Shown piece by piece: positions 51,669-64,000 of a DNA stretch of 64,000 nucleotides (its first letter is position 1; each line of letters opens with the position of its first letter). This DNA is from Prinia subflava (lineage: Eukaryota; Chordata; Aves; Passeriformes; Cisticolidae), in assembly GCF_021018805.1 (NCBI RefSeq), contig NC_086247.1, positions 119,261,094 through 119,325,093 of the forward strand, given 5' to 3'. Below the pieces are notes generated by a model, which saw only the letters and a list, made by a program, of their open reading frames with translations, searched no databases and was not told where the DNA came from. The position numbers were made by a program, and so were the translations under genes.

Positions 51669-53869
51669 AAGGGGAAAGTAAAGATGTCTGGCCCACTGCT
51701 CTGATTATGTAATAGGTATAGAAATATAAATGTTCTGTGCAAGACAGCATGACACAAAGACTTAGAGTGCAAAGACCTAAAATGCTAATCTTTCCTTTGA
51801 TGTTTATATTGCTTAGCTAGAAAAGGAGGAAATGCATTTTTCATTCTTTGATGCTCTGGAAGGGAAAGGCCTTTATAAGCAATATATAATCCATATTTAT
51901 ATACTCTCTACAGTACTTGGAAACTTTATTCAATATAAGCAGAAGCTGTAATAACAAAAATAAACCAAAATATCAATAAATAGCAGATGCACACTGTATT
52001 TGGGTATGAATAAATTATGTGAGTCATAATGATTGCAACAGCAGGTGGTGGTGTAGTTCAAGACTCTCTGTGATTTCTCGCTTTATTCCTCATACTCCAA
52101 AGAGGAAGGCTTGAGACCCCTAATGCCTGGTGCAATTTTTAGCTCTGCACCTTCAATTGGTGAACAAACTAGAGGCATCTATTGAATTTTAACTCTGCAA
52201 AAAAAAACATACAGCAAATGGGCTGGTCATCATTTGTGAGTGCTAAAGCTGCTGCTATGACTAATTTATGAACATCCATCCTATTTGTCCTTTCCTCTTT
52301 CTTCCTGTCTCATACATCCTATTTTAATTAAATCTCAGATAGGGAGTAGAGAACTTCCTTGTTATGTTGTTTTCAAAGTTTTTTATTGTGGAGCTCTAAA
52401 GCTGTAATTGGAAACTGATAAAGATTTTGAAATTACCATTCAATTATGTAACTGCCATTAGACTTTATTATAAAAACATAAATTGTACAGAAGCAGTTTA
52501 GGTGAAATTGAACTTCAGTGTGTTTTTCCTTTCTTAATAACAATCAGTAAGTTTCAAATATTTTGCCTTAGAGAACAGAATTTGAAACTCCTGACTATAT
52601 CCAGTACAATTCTCTTTTACATCATGATTACACTCTTACTTTGGAACATGAAAGTGTTTCATTTAAAATTTTCCAGAGGTGGAACACAAAGCTACTAAAT
52701 ATTTAAACATATGTCTAATTTTTTTACTGAACCATAGACACTAATAATTTTGGACAGCGAAACCTTCTGTTGGTCCAGGCAGCTAGTATCAAACAAGTCC
52801 TGCACATAGGAAAAGAGGACTTTTCTCCAGGTTTCTGTACTGCCATTCTCTGAACAGAATGCATCCCTATTTACTGTGAAGGTCGTGTTTGTATACCAGC
52901 TACTCTCAACCTCTGTAATTATTGGAAGCAATTGCACCACCACATAGTTTGATGCAGTTGAAGAAATGCAAAAAACAATAATAGAAGCAATTTGTATGAA
53001 CTTAACAACAATAATCGGTCTCTTTTTCTGAGTATTTTAACTCTTATGTTACTATAGATTAACAAACTCAATCTGAAATATGGGCCTAATGGGCTTAAAC
53101 TGAGATTTTCGTATAGAATTGCTTCAAGTACATCACACTTAAAAAGAAACTCCATCATGTACAATGCATAGCTTTTATTAACCTTTGGCCTTTTATCTAG
53201 ACTGACATTTAAATAAATAATTTTCCTCATAGTTCAACATCTTTCTTCAGCCTGCAGTAAAGTCATCATGTTGAATTCACAGCTTCCCAATTACCATGAC
53301 AAAGCAGTGATATCAAAGCCTTAGATTTACTCTTTAAGAAGCAAGAGAGAGTGAGGTTCAGAACAGAGATACTTTAACTCTCCTGTCATCTTTTCCTTGT
53401 AAATGAACTATATGCAAACCTACTCAGATTTAATTAATTAATTTAGTTGCTATTTCAGCATTCTCACTATTTCTTGGTGCTGAATACATTTTGGCTAAGG
53501 GATTTGAGAACTGTTCAATGCAACAATATATTCAGATACCCAACATTCACAAATAGTGGTAAAGTTGTATGTTTTGTTACCTAAGTTGTGTATTATGAGC
53601 CTTTAGAAATTAATCCAGCGGTTGTCCAAGCTAAATTCTATTTCAGCTACAGAACTGAAAGTTGTGTTCATTAGACTATAGTAAAAACAAAGCTTTGCTG
53701 ATTTATTTGTCAAAAATAAATTAGTCAGAGTATCTATTTAGAAGTTATTTACTTCAGATGTTCATGAATTATTTATCTCAATATTTCCCCTGTTTAACTA
53801 TGATACCATATTCCCTTAATTAGCTACAAATTTCTTAAATTAGAGAAGGAGAGTTACTAGGGGAGAATT

Positions 53870-53885
53870 CCCATATTAATATGGG
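53870..53885. repeat. Perfect 16-bp palindrome
   Basis: CCCATATTAATATGGG is self-complementary. It resembles a stretched CArG shape (CC, ten A/T, GG), but a true SRF site has six A/T bases, so SRF binding is not claimed. Confidence 0.8.
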
Positions 53886-55221
53886 TTTTATTTATAAATG
53901 TTTACTGCTTCTTTATAAAATACTGTCTAAATGTAATTGCATATACTTTGCAATTTACTAATATAGGCTGGAGAAGCCTCAAATTTGTCTGTTTTATTCC
54001 TAAATGTGTTCAGATTGGTTACATATGCAAACAGAAAACTTACAGGCTATAATGGGTTTTGCAGTTGGGATCTCTATTCTTCGTTTATAGACTTATAGGT
54101 CAAATGTAGAGATTTTGGTTGTTCATTGGACCAACATACCATTCATCTATGTAACACAATTTCCTAAAGGCCTACTGACATTAACCATCCCAGATTCCAG
54201 ATGAACGCATTTCTCTTCTCTTCTCTACAGTTTTGCCCAGGAGATAAAATCAATACACAGCTTCATGTTTCTCCCTGAATGCTCGGACCAAATCCTTGCC
54301 TCTACTGAAGGCAGTAATAGTTTTTCTCACTGACTTCATAGAGGCCAGTGTTTCACCTCTCATTTCCCTGCTGGATACTGCTTTTCCCTTAAAGCTACCA
54401 CATATCATAAAAATTACTGTGCTTTTAAAATTATAATGCATAACAGTAAAAATTGTAATGCCACAAGGTAGTGTCAATATGTATTTGTATGCAGTAGAGA
54501 GAGGAAGAAACAAACCAGGAGAGACAAATGTTCCTAGTCAAAAAATGAGAGTTTTTGTTGCAGTTATAAATGAAAATACATCCTTTCAAGCAATAAAACC
54601 CCCATGCACCTGCTTGGTACCATTCCACCAAGGACAATCACAAGGTAACCAGAAGTTTACTAACAAATCTCTTCTTATAATTTATCAGTCATGAAGAAGG
54701 TTAGAAATGGGATTTTGAGCTCTAAGGAGTTTGTGAGAAAAGTGTAAATATCCAGCATCTTCTGCAGATCTTAGGTATTGAACCATTATCCTGGCAAAAC
54801 CTAGATTTCAGTAAGTTCAACTTCATTTTAAGATACAGCATCATGGATTACCTTGCTCCTTTAGTTAACTTTTCCCAATCATTTATATTCTGCCTGAGAT
54901 TCTTTGCTGTAGTTTTAGGCATCCAGACCAAATATATATAAGGATAAGAGGATTGAGTTTATCTTTCATTCACAACCACATAAAGTTATTTTGTATGCAG
55001 ACTGTAGAGAACTATAGATGAGTAGAGACGGGGAGCAATAGGGATAGGAACTACAACAATTTGAGCTGTTGGCTGCTTTTCATTTCATAAGTCAGGTCCA
55101 TTTAAGTGTGTGACAACCTTGGCTTTGAAGGGAAGGTCAGGGCTTGGTCCCAGTGCAGAATTTCTGTATTTCTAATCCTATTATTTTTGATCTGAGGTGA
55201 GTGGTGGAATGATGCATATTT

Positions 55222-55437
55222 GGACTTCAAAGATAAAAGCTGAGGAAACATTTTGATGACTAGGTAATAAAGAATATTTCTATTCTGTAAGTAGTTTGCT
55301 ATAAGCATATATATTTATATATGGTCTGTACTTACAAAGATAAAATCACAACTGAGGAAACCTTTTAATGAAAAGATTGTAAAAAGTATGTACCATAAAT
55401 ATTTTTATATCTATAAATATATAAATATAGCCTGTAC
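55222..55437 (+). repeat. Diverged tandem duplication, unit about 106 bp
   Basis: The block at 55,224 ('acttcaaagataaaagctgaggaaacattttgatga') reappears at 55,330 as 'acttacaaagataaaatcacaactgaggaaaccttttaatga', with small indels. Both copies end in AT-rich 'catatatatttatatatgg' / 'aaatatataaatatagcc' tails and a 'tctgta'/'cctgta' junction. It is older than the 3.5-kb duplication, judging by its divergence. Confidence 0.65.
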
Positions 55438-58400
55438 CATAAGCAGAAATTTGCTACGTAACTACCTAAAATGTACAATGGGAAAAGCTGATGAAGTAAA
55501 TGAAGCAAAATGAAATCTCCAGTTTAAAATCATCATGAGAGGTAAACAACCCCACCAGGAAGGGAATGAATAGTAAAGTCTATCTACAATACCTGTCATA
55601 GCTCTTATCTGGTTTTGTTGATTTTTTTTTTCTGGTTGGATTGGTTTGTTTGGAATTTATTTCTGAGGAAAAAAGAATGCTTGATTAAGCTAATTCTTTG
55701 GCTTACTCCATTTGCTGCATAATTAACTGAATACTGAATAGACATTTAGCATGTTATATAAAATTAGCTTAAGTGGACAGGAAAACATTCAGAGTACAAA
55801 TGAGCTTTTATCAGTGACTGAAGATCCTATTGTCTATGATTCAAAAGGAAAGTAAACAGAGGTGCCTATACCCAACCTGTCTTTCATTCCATAGATGTAA
55901 AAAGGAAACAAAATTTTGAGAGTCCTGCTCTCATTATTATTCTGACATTTTGAATCATGCAAAACATTATGTGAAATGCAAATTCTAGGGAATTTTATCA
56001 GAGGCAACCACTTCAAATTATATGATTCTAAAATTGCACAATAAATTAAAGATAAAATTGGATGAAAGCTATGTAAAATAGTCATAAATAAGTGTCTGTC
56101 TACAAATAACATTAACACATCATAAGCTTAGCTGGGCAGAATGGGGGCTGTAAAAGTGTTGAGGATGATTTGGTTCAGGTTTGCAAGTTCTTGGCTACAG
56201 AGAACACAAAGTGCAGGATTTCAAGGCCCAGGCAGCTCCCCAGGGAATGCTGTGAAAAGAGAGTTGAATGACATTCAGTTAAAATTGTGCTGTGAACACC
56301 AATAAAAGGACAACTCTTTTGGGGTCTGCAGAGATCCATTTAGCAGTGGTTGGTTTGGACAGGAGCATAAGGATCACTGTGTTCTCATAAAGTTCAGAAA
56401 ATTAAGAGAAAGAGCTCTACCATAGAAACAGCAAAGTATTTTTATGTCTTCAGAAGGAAATGCCTCAGAAGAATGAATAATTAGACAGAATTACTTGCTC
56501 ACAGTTCATCCTGAAAAAAAATGGAAGTGACTGAAATGTTAGGGATTAAGTCAAAGTGCATCCCGCTTCAGGAATGCCAATGGGAAACTGAGGAAATCTG
56601 CCCATGGTTAATCAAGATTAACCCTCCACACTCACCAAAGTTTGTAGAATTACAGTCAAATGTAGCATAGGGCAAAGAAGGTTTTTCACCAGCCTTTATT
56701 GGCCCTGTTGACTACCTCTGACAGCACTTTAAACACTCTCTTTTAAAAATATAACGAATTAAGCAAAAATTTGCTTCTTTTACCCCTAGTTGGGAAGAGC
56801 AGCCAGTAGGAAGAGCAGTGGAATTTCAAACAACCCTGTGCCATTGATCACCCCAGTTGGAAAAAGGCAACAACTGAGAAGGATGTGCTTGTGTGGCCAT
56901 CAGACACCATCCATATTTGTGTGTGTCTGTTTCTGTGTGTTTCTCTGTGTGTACCACTGCTCACACACACATAGCCTTGGGAAAGCCAGAGACATTTCAT
57001 GACTGGATGGATATGAAGCTGTTTTTCTCTTTACACTGATATAGAAAAAGAAATAATTTTTGTGGTCATTAGAAAGCTGCACATAATTTTCTTAAAACAT
57101 TTTGCCCCATCTGGAGTCCTATTTTCCTCTCCATAGGCTGCTTAACTCTTATTAATATCAATGGGGGTTATGCACACATGTGGAGAATAAATTAGATTCT
57201 TCATTGTTTCCTTCTGATAAAATTAAATGTTCTTTCCACATGTTAAAATTAACTCACATACTGTCATTCTCAGGGTATTGGAAATAGAGAGCATTAGTTG
57301 CTAGTTGAATCTTACAATATTTTGCCTCCTAAAAAAAGACCTCATCCTACTCCTTTTAGAATCAGAAAGTAGTTGTCAAAAGCTTCAGTCAGAACTTGAG
57401 TTTTGTGAATATTGGTTTCGTCCTTGGGCCGTATGGAAACTCTGCTCTCCCAGTATGGTGCACTATTCAGACTAGATTTGTGATAGTCGTTTCTTCATAC
57501 TAATAAATGGCTAACCTCTTTTCTAGTCAAATTTTTATCAATCAATTCTTATTTCCTTTTTTCTTATTTACAAACATTGGAAGACAAATGTTTCTGTCAC
57601 AGCCAGTAGCGGGACTGTCTCAACTCGTTTTCCTTTGATGCCTGTAAGTGAAGAACACTAAATGAATTTTCACTGACACGAATTTGAGACACAATTTAAT
57701 ACAGTCATTATACAGGGAATCATTATTGTGCATGACCTGGAATATGTAAGATGCCGGGAAGGATTTTATACTCTTTGAAGTGGTTTTTTTACAGGGCAAA
57801 TGATTATATTTATAGAAGACCTATTAATATTCGTCCTTGACTTTGCATCCAAGAAATAGCTACAGACACTATTCCATAGACCTTTTGCCATTCTTAGAAC
57901 ATGCAATGTTGATCATTAAGGTTCAACTCAGTCATAAACGCCGCTCCTCGAGGGCTGATGACATCAAATAAATTGGACCAGTTTCTAAGGAGCTGCACCT
58001 CCTAGGGATCTCTCAGTACAGAGAAGGATGAAGGTTATAACTTCCTAGGACAGCAGTGGAGATGCAGCTGCAAATGGAAGAGGAATAGTGTGTCAGTAAT
58101 GCCTGCCTAGCTATCCCAGAAGTGCTGTGAGGTGGGGGAATGTCTGCAGCTTGAGACACTGAGGGACCACGTAGTATTATGAACCTCTTGTTGTAGATAC
58201 ACTCTTGGAAAATAATTTGACAGAACTCTACTGAATAAAACCTGTGTGAACTCAGCTTTAAGCCACAGTTTAGAAAAGTGAAGAAGTCAAAAGAGCTCGT
58301 ACCAATGCAATCAACACACTCAAGAAACAGGACTCATTGAAGTTACTTCATCCAACAGCCAAGCCAGTATTATCAGATAAAAATTGATGATCAAATTAGC

Positions 58401-60441
58401 AGAGATGAAATTGTATAAGAAATAGATTTATCAAAATCCACATTCAGCATTTCTTTTTCAGTATTATTTATTTTAGTCTTTAGTTACATAGACTAGTTTT
58501 TCACTGCAATTCATGAACCATTTAGACTTTAATTTTTTCTCAGAGCTATAGTAAGCTCTCCTAAACTTTGGGATTTGCTTTTTGTATTATAAGCTCACTA
58601 TCCCATGGAATATCTTTATGACCTTGAAACAAGATTCAATCTTTTGATGTCTAGTTGTAGATACTTTTCAGATTTTGTCTCAGTTTTTCTTTCTAATTTC
58701 TCAAAATATGGTGGCAAGTGAAAATTACAATTTGTGATATTTGTTTTTATCAGGCTTGTCTGGGGCTTGAAATACCTTCTAGATTCTTGGATGCCCTAGT
58801 TTGTGAAATTGTGATTTAAAAAGGCTTGAGTGAGGGATCCCATAGTGAGGGATCCACAATATAAGGATGTCTAAATTTAGGCATCTACATGTCTTAGTGA
58901 CTTATGTTCCATTAGAGTAAGTCAGGATTTTGTCAGTGTCACCTGTGGATCTCAAAGAGCCATTCAGCTGCCGTTCAGGTAATAGGTATCTGGTTTTGAG
59001 AGAGAAGCTGGTTCTGCTCTGCTGCAACTCAATACTCAATCCCATCAGCAGATGAAGCTCCCATCCAGAGCTTTAAAAAAATTTGATGTTCTTCTAGATC
59101 TTCCGTCTTTTTAGGCTCCAGCTACAAAGCTCAGAGAATAAGATCTGATTTACAATTTTTAGTGCACTTGATTAGAATGAGGCATTTGGTTTATGTGGCT
59201 GATCTATTACTGTATTTTGTTTGAGGCAATTGCCCAGTGACAGTCTCAGTATTACAGAGGGAAGATATCATACATACAGTCTTATTTTCTCTATTTGAGC
59301 CTTCTTCATGCTTGAGAATAATCTTAATCTATTTAAATTGGAGGTTTTAGGGATATGTGCTGTGTACAGTGAAACAGGATCCTACAATTGAGGAAATTAA
59401 ACAGTCTTGGCCAGTTCAATGCCATTGCAATAGAAAATGTTAGGGACTTTCTCAGGTACTCTCTAGGGCTGCTGAAGCTCCCTGGGTCAAAAAGTTCCTA
59501 GGCCTGGGTATGTGTGGTGAGGGAAGGTATTTATTTCTCTCCACTGGAATTATGGTCACACTGTTACTGGAGTCCCATCTCCCTGTTGCTTTTCTTCATA
59601 CCATTGAAATGGAAGAATGAAGTAGTGACTCTTAAGCTTCCCTTAAAAGAAAAATTCTAGCATTTTTAGCATTCAAAATAAAACAGAAGCTAAACAAATC
59701 TTTCCAACCAAAGTTATTGTTGAATAAGCTTTTCAAATAAATCCCAGAAGGCAAATATATTACAAACTCAAGGGGACCACATTGCCTCTTAGTCTATCCT
59801 GACAAAAAAACATTGTGCAAATGAGCTTACCATACAGATGTACTGGAACCAGCCTGAAAGCCAACACACCAATTAAGTTGTTGCTGGCATGGAGTCTCTC
59901 CATTAAGGTCACTGTCTCAAAATATTTTTCAGAAAGAAATCCCCCTGCTTTGTAGAAAGTGAACAGTTCTAAAATAACAGTGGGCTGATAAACTCTTTCC
60001 TGTTACAGAGCCTCCACTGTCCAGAATGACTTCTCAAGTAAAGAAAAGTGGGTGCAAGCTCAAAGTAGAGATTTAGAGCTTTGCACAGGAAGGCTGATTT
60101 GTGCTCTAGGAACACAAGTCTATTGGCATCTTGAAAACATATTGATTTAGTTATTGCTTAGCTATTTTCTCTGGAATTCTCACTATCATATTGGATATGT
60201 TTCACAAGCTGATAACAAATACGACACATGTAGCTCCAGCCCCTACAAGCAGCAGTCAAAGAACTTTTAAATGCAGACCATTTTTTTCAAACATGTTAAC
60301 ACATAAGAGCAAATGTCAGCAGTTGTCTTCGAGGGAGGAAATTTTTGGCTATTGTGACTTTAGTTTCAAGCTAGTCAGGAGATTTTGCTGCAGAAATATA
60401 CAATAATGGAATTGCTTAAGGCTTTCAGGTTTCTGACAGGG

Positions 60442-60558
60442 ATGCCAGGCTGTGCAGTTGTGTTTGTGGTTTTTTTAATGATTTTTTTGGCCCCTGTGGC
60501 TTCTTCATTCAAGACCAATTGGCCACATGTGTTGATAGTTACCACTAAGGGTGAATAA
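60442..60558 (+). other. Small open frame with signal-peptide-like start, unrecognised
   Basis: A 38-codon frame begins MPGCAVVFVVFLMIFLAPVA and then SSFK, the shape of a hydrophobic secretion signal with a small-residue cleavage site. Known biology: CPVL, a secretory-pathway serine carboxypeptidase, lies upstream of CHN2 in mammals, so a plus-strand signal-peptide exon is conceivable in this flank. However, the frame stops at TAA, has no clear donor, and does not resemble what I know of CPVL. T-rich DNA produces hydrophobic frames by chance. Confidence 0.12.
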
Positions 60559-63189
60559 TTTCTGTCTGTCTGAGGGTATCAAGAGCCTCTATCAGATAAA
60601 ATGGAAGAGTAAATTACATTGAAGTATTACACTGAAAGATTACTTGTTAACCTTGCTATGGCTAATAAAATTCTAATTTGCAGTTCTTGATTCACTACAG
60701 TTGATGTCCATGTGAGTAACAAGGAATTACTCTGGTTAAAGCTGTTAAAATAAGAGGCCTACATGAAAAATATATTATGCAGGAAAGAATTATCACTTTT
60801 TCCCTCTCTGAAGTGAGGTTAATCTATACCTTCTGTCCACTAGGTATGCTTGGATTTACAATTCTGTTCACCTAAAACCCAGTTAATTGCATTAAGTACA
60901 GTTGGAATGTATTCAGAGATGATATTAACTGTCTGATTATTGAGCACATATTCAAACATGAGGGTTCAAGCATCTAAATGCATTAGTTATCTATCAGTGA
61001 TACTATAGACTTCTCTAGTTTACACTACAGGAAAGGAACAAAACACCTCCTAGATCAAGTCCCGGTGTAGTGTCTTGAACTTCTTGATGTTTTAGTATTC
61101 ATTAAAATGTGTAAAATGCATTTTCAAGAAAATAAAATATGACTACTTGCTCTGAGTTTGCATTTAGTGTAATACACAGTTATGAATTATTTCTGCAGGT
61201 GGATTTTAATGTGCATTGTCTTGTCTACTTTATGCTATGACTAAATTATCCTCATTCTGCAGACTCAAACCAGAACCTCTGTAAGCTGTAGAGCAGCTGT
61301 ACACAGCCTTTGTCACTGCTGTCTTTTAGTCACGTCTTAACCACAAGATCCTTCTTTAATTATAGTAGTACTTTTGCAGGAACAAACGTGCATGATGAAA
61401 TTTCATACTCTGCTTTTGCCTAGAAAAACAAATGAAATAAATTGGTTTTGAATACAGTATCAAATTCTATAGTTGTGGATTTAATTATTTAGAAATTTAG
61501 TTTTTGTAAGCTGTATCCTTTGTATTATTTAAGATTGTGGATGGAAGTGAATAAAATAGCATTTTTGTCAGAGCTGCGAACTGATGGCAGTGCAGCATGC
61601 CTCCCATTTTTCATTGTGTCACATCCACTCTTGACAGAACTTTCATTTTAAAAGTTAATAGTCTGTCATTCATATGAAAAACCAAGGACTCCTCAGTGGG
61701 CTAGTTATTTGTAGGTAAAAGATACAGAAAATCTCAAGTTCCTTAAAGCAGCTTCTTGGAAGATCTCTGCTTTTATTTACTTTCTGAGAAACAACTTTCA
61801 TGGCTTATCCTTATCTTGAGATTTTCTGTAAAGTTAGAACAGTTTTGGATGCCAAGTTCTTACCCTCTTCACCTTTGCAAAAGTGCTCATGAAACATATC
61901 ACTCAGGGTTATCTTCCTATACCCTCTGTATAATCACAAAACCAGCAGTGAAAATAACCAGCTTTAAGTGTAAAGCTTTGAAAATATAAAGGCTTGAGCA
62001 TAGAGTCTATGCCCAATGTCTATTCCCTGCTATCTTAACAATATTTTGGTTTGCACTCATCTGGAAAGCCTCTGCTGGAGGAATGTTATCATTTTTTCAA
62101 AACTTTAACTTGGTACCCAGTGAAACTTCAGAGCATTTCCATATTACTTGATGGCAATAGGAAAGACCCAAACTTTTTTTTTTCAGAAGCCACTTAATTC
62201 ATCCTTCTATGATACTCATCTGCACTCTGAGATGTGGAATCCTGCATATTATTACTTTTGTCATCTCAATACACCTTATAAAAAACTTGGCTGCTTTAAA
62301 TGAAATGGGGTCAAATTTCTCGTAGCTTAATGATGACACTGTCAACACCAGAAATTGCCTTAAGTAATGATAAACCACAGAGAAGGATTTTAGATACACC
62401 TTCCTTTATACCTGAACTGGCTCAACCTGTTAAACACTCTAAGCTGCAACAGTGGAAGAGAATGGGGAAACATGGATGACAGTAGCTAGGGGACCGACCA
62501 GTCTGCCTCATGCAAAGCTGTAAATGAAATTATCAAAGGAGGACAGAAATATCCATTACCAAAAGGAGACTGAGACTGCATCGTTCCCAGCCACACTAAA
62601 TGATACATTCCTCTGAGAAGAAGAAAGTTTACCTACCATCACCTCTTGTAGGGGTAGAAAAATTTTGTTTAGCAGTTGTGCTTAAAATTAAAGGAAGTGT
62701 TTTGTTCCAGTGACCTGGAGTCAGTCAGAGGATAAAATCTGTGTGCTTTCTTTTTGTGCCAAGGTAGGAGAACCAACAATTATAAAAGGAAGTTATGTTC
62801 CCTCACACCTTTCCTGCCTGTTTTCTGAAAGCAGATCTTCCCCCCTGCTGGTTCCAGCCTGCCAGCTTTTATTTGTGTTAGTTTTCGCTAACCGGCGTTA
62901 GAGTAGGTTTTAGTGTCCTCTCCATGCTGTTACTCCTTTCACACAATTTCCTGCGTCTTGCCCCTGCTATGTTGTGAAAATAGTGATTGAACAAGACTGG
63001 GACATGATGGTGCACTGTGGTGGCACTTCCAAGAGCCTTGATGGCACCTCCCACAGACAGTCTGCTCAGGGTTATCCTCCTCGTGTTTGCGCTCTCAGAA
63101 ATCTGTGTCAATTGCCAAGAGAGGAAGAAATGTATCCCTGTGAGTGCAAGGGTTGTGTCTGGTCTCCTCTGATGTGCTGGTGGTTGCTG

Positions 63190-63285
63190 CCAGACTCTGC
63201 TCCCGGGGCGCAGTGCTGTGACCTCACGGGTGGGTGTAAAGCTGTAATGTAAACTGCGCAAATCTCCGCCGCGCCCTCCTGTCTC
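63190..63285. promoter_or_regulatory. Small CpG cluster in the upstream flank
   Basis: About seven CpGs lie between 'ctcccggggcgcag' and 'ctccgccgcgccc', with a CRE-like TGACCTCA near the middle, inside CpG-poor DNA. It could be a minor promoter, for example for a divergent plus-strand transcript, or an enhancer. A 190-codon open frame on the minus strand (62,878-63,450) crosses it but matches nothing I recognise. Confidence 0.25.
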
Positions 63286-64000
63286 TCCCTTTTCTGGAGG
63301 AATTAATGTGCTCACCAGATGGTTCAAACACAGGCAACGCATGAACACCACGCTGGAAAAATATCTAGCTGACATATCAGACACACATTTTACCCATGTC
63401 AGAAAGCTTCTCTTTAGGCAGAGCGCTGAATCAAAGGCTCCCATTTTCATGTGAATTCCACTTGTTTCCCTAACTTTGCATTAGAGCCTTAAGTTTTTAA
63501 AAAATTAACATCTTCAGCAGAAACACCTTGCTTCAACTCTTTTTTTTTTCAGCCAAAGGGTTGCAGCAAGGATCAAACAGATTATAAAGAAGGAGCTAAG
63601 TTGTGTTGATCCAACAAGATACTGCAGCTGATTTCTGATTTGGTGCATTCATTCATTACTCTGTGTGCTCCTGTGTTTTCAGCTAGTCCTTCCACAGGTG
63701 TGGGTATGAAAACCTCCCATCCACTTGAGCCTCCAAAAAAGCATCCTAGGTTTTTCAGGTTGTTGCACCCAGGAAAATGCAGAGTGATGACTGAAACACT
63801 GCAGGATGAGGATTAAATAAAGAATATTGAAGAAGTGGCTTACTGGTATTTTATATCAGCAGTGGCCTTGAGTCACCCTGGCTGTCGAGGCTCTAATTTG
63901 TGGTTTTAAGACTGGAGCCTTCCTGCTAACTGTTCCCTTCTTGAAATCCATTGTAAAACTCACAGTGATGGGTGGTCTGTTTGCTAAACATTGACTGATT

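Larger units (their letters stand above)
48431..64000. other. CHN2 upstream flank, presumed intergenic
   Basis: Composition returns to AT-rich and CpG-poor immediately after the island. No coding exon is recognisable on either strand. A GC-richer patch at about 51,300-51,570 ends at a fair plus-strand donor (CCTAG|GTAATG) but has no acceptor or protein that I recognise. A TG/CA-rich stretch with inverted halves lies at about 56,918-56,971. In mammals CPVL lies on this side of CHN2 in divergent orientation; its exons are either absent here, further right, or too short for me to see. Confidence 0.55.

Noticed and set aside
63540..63590. Polypyrimidine tract and CAG (acceptor-like) followed by a short open stretch
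   Set aside because: The downstream frames are closed within about 25 codons and no donor or homology supports an exon.
48431..64000. CPVL coding exons expected from mammalian gene order
   Set aside because: I looked on the plus strand for the signal peptide and early conserved blocks of the carboxypeptidase and found nothing convincing, so no exon is annotated.
1..64000. CRISPR arrays, intact endogenous retrovirus, rRNA, snRNA or intact tRNA genes
   Set aside because: No regularly spaced repeats, no paired LTRs or retroviral frames, and no recognisable structural RNA were found.

Overview
The window looks like bird nuclear DNA. It is AT-rich and CpG-poor, with very few repeats, and the clear repeats are CR1 LINEs, the dominant avian retrotransposon family. 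A turtle or crocodilian is possible but less likely given the low repeat load. There are no bacterial-style genes, operons, CRISPR arrays or intact proviruses. Nearly all open frames are chance frames in non-coding vertebrate DNA.

The anchor is a CpG island of about 2.6 kb (about 45,790-48,430). It contains, on the minus strand, a 49-nt coding start at 46,641-46,593. This reads MAASSNSSLSGSSVSS in a strong Kozak context and runs into a consensus splice donor in phase 1. I recognise it as the first coding exon of CHN2 (beta2-chimaerin, a Rac GTPase-activating protein with SH2, C1 and RhoGAP domains). The window therefore holds the 5' end of CHN2: promoter and 5' UTR around 46.6-47.5 kb, about 46.6 kb of intron 1 to the left (1-46,592), and upstream flank to the right (about 48.4-64 kb). 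In mammals the next gene upstream of CHN2 is CPVL, in head-to-head orientation. I looked for its exons on the plus strand and found none I can support.

Intron 1 contains a long degraded CR1 (1-1,543, plus strand) whose 3' end faces a second CR1 fragment (about 1,592-1,720, minus strand), and a third CR1 3' fragment at about 25,036-25,335. It also holds a 2 x 108-bp tandem duplication inside an open frame (3,523-3,738), AT microsatellites, perfect short inverted repeats, a compact CpG cluster at 29.7 kb and a probable tRNA-derived SINE relic at 45.1 kb. The upstream flank contains a homeodomain/octamer composite motif, a diverged tandem duplication at 55.2-55.4 kb and a small CpG cluster near 63.2 kb.

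I found no convincing new multi-gene system. The most useful items to check are the 5' structure of CHN2 (a 19-codon uORF and a second upstream splice donor), the isolated CpG cluster in intron 1, and the in-frame tandem duplication.
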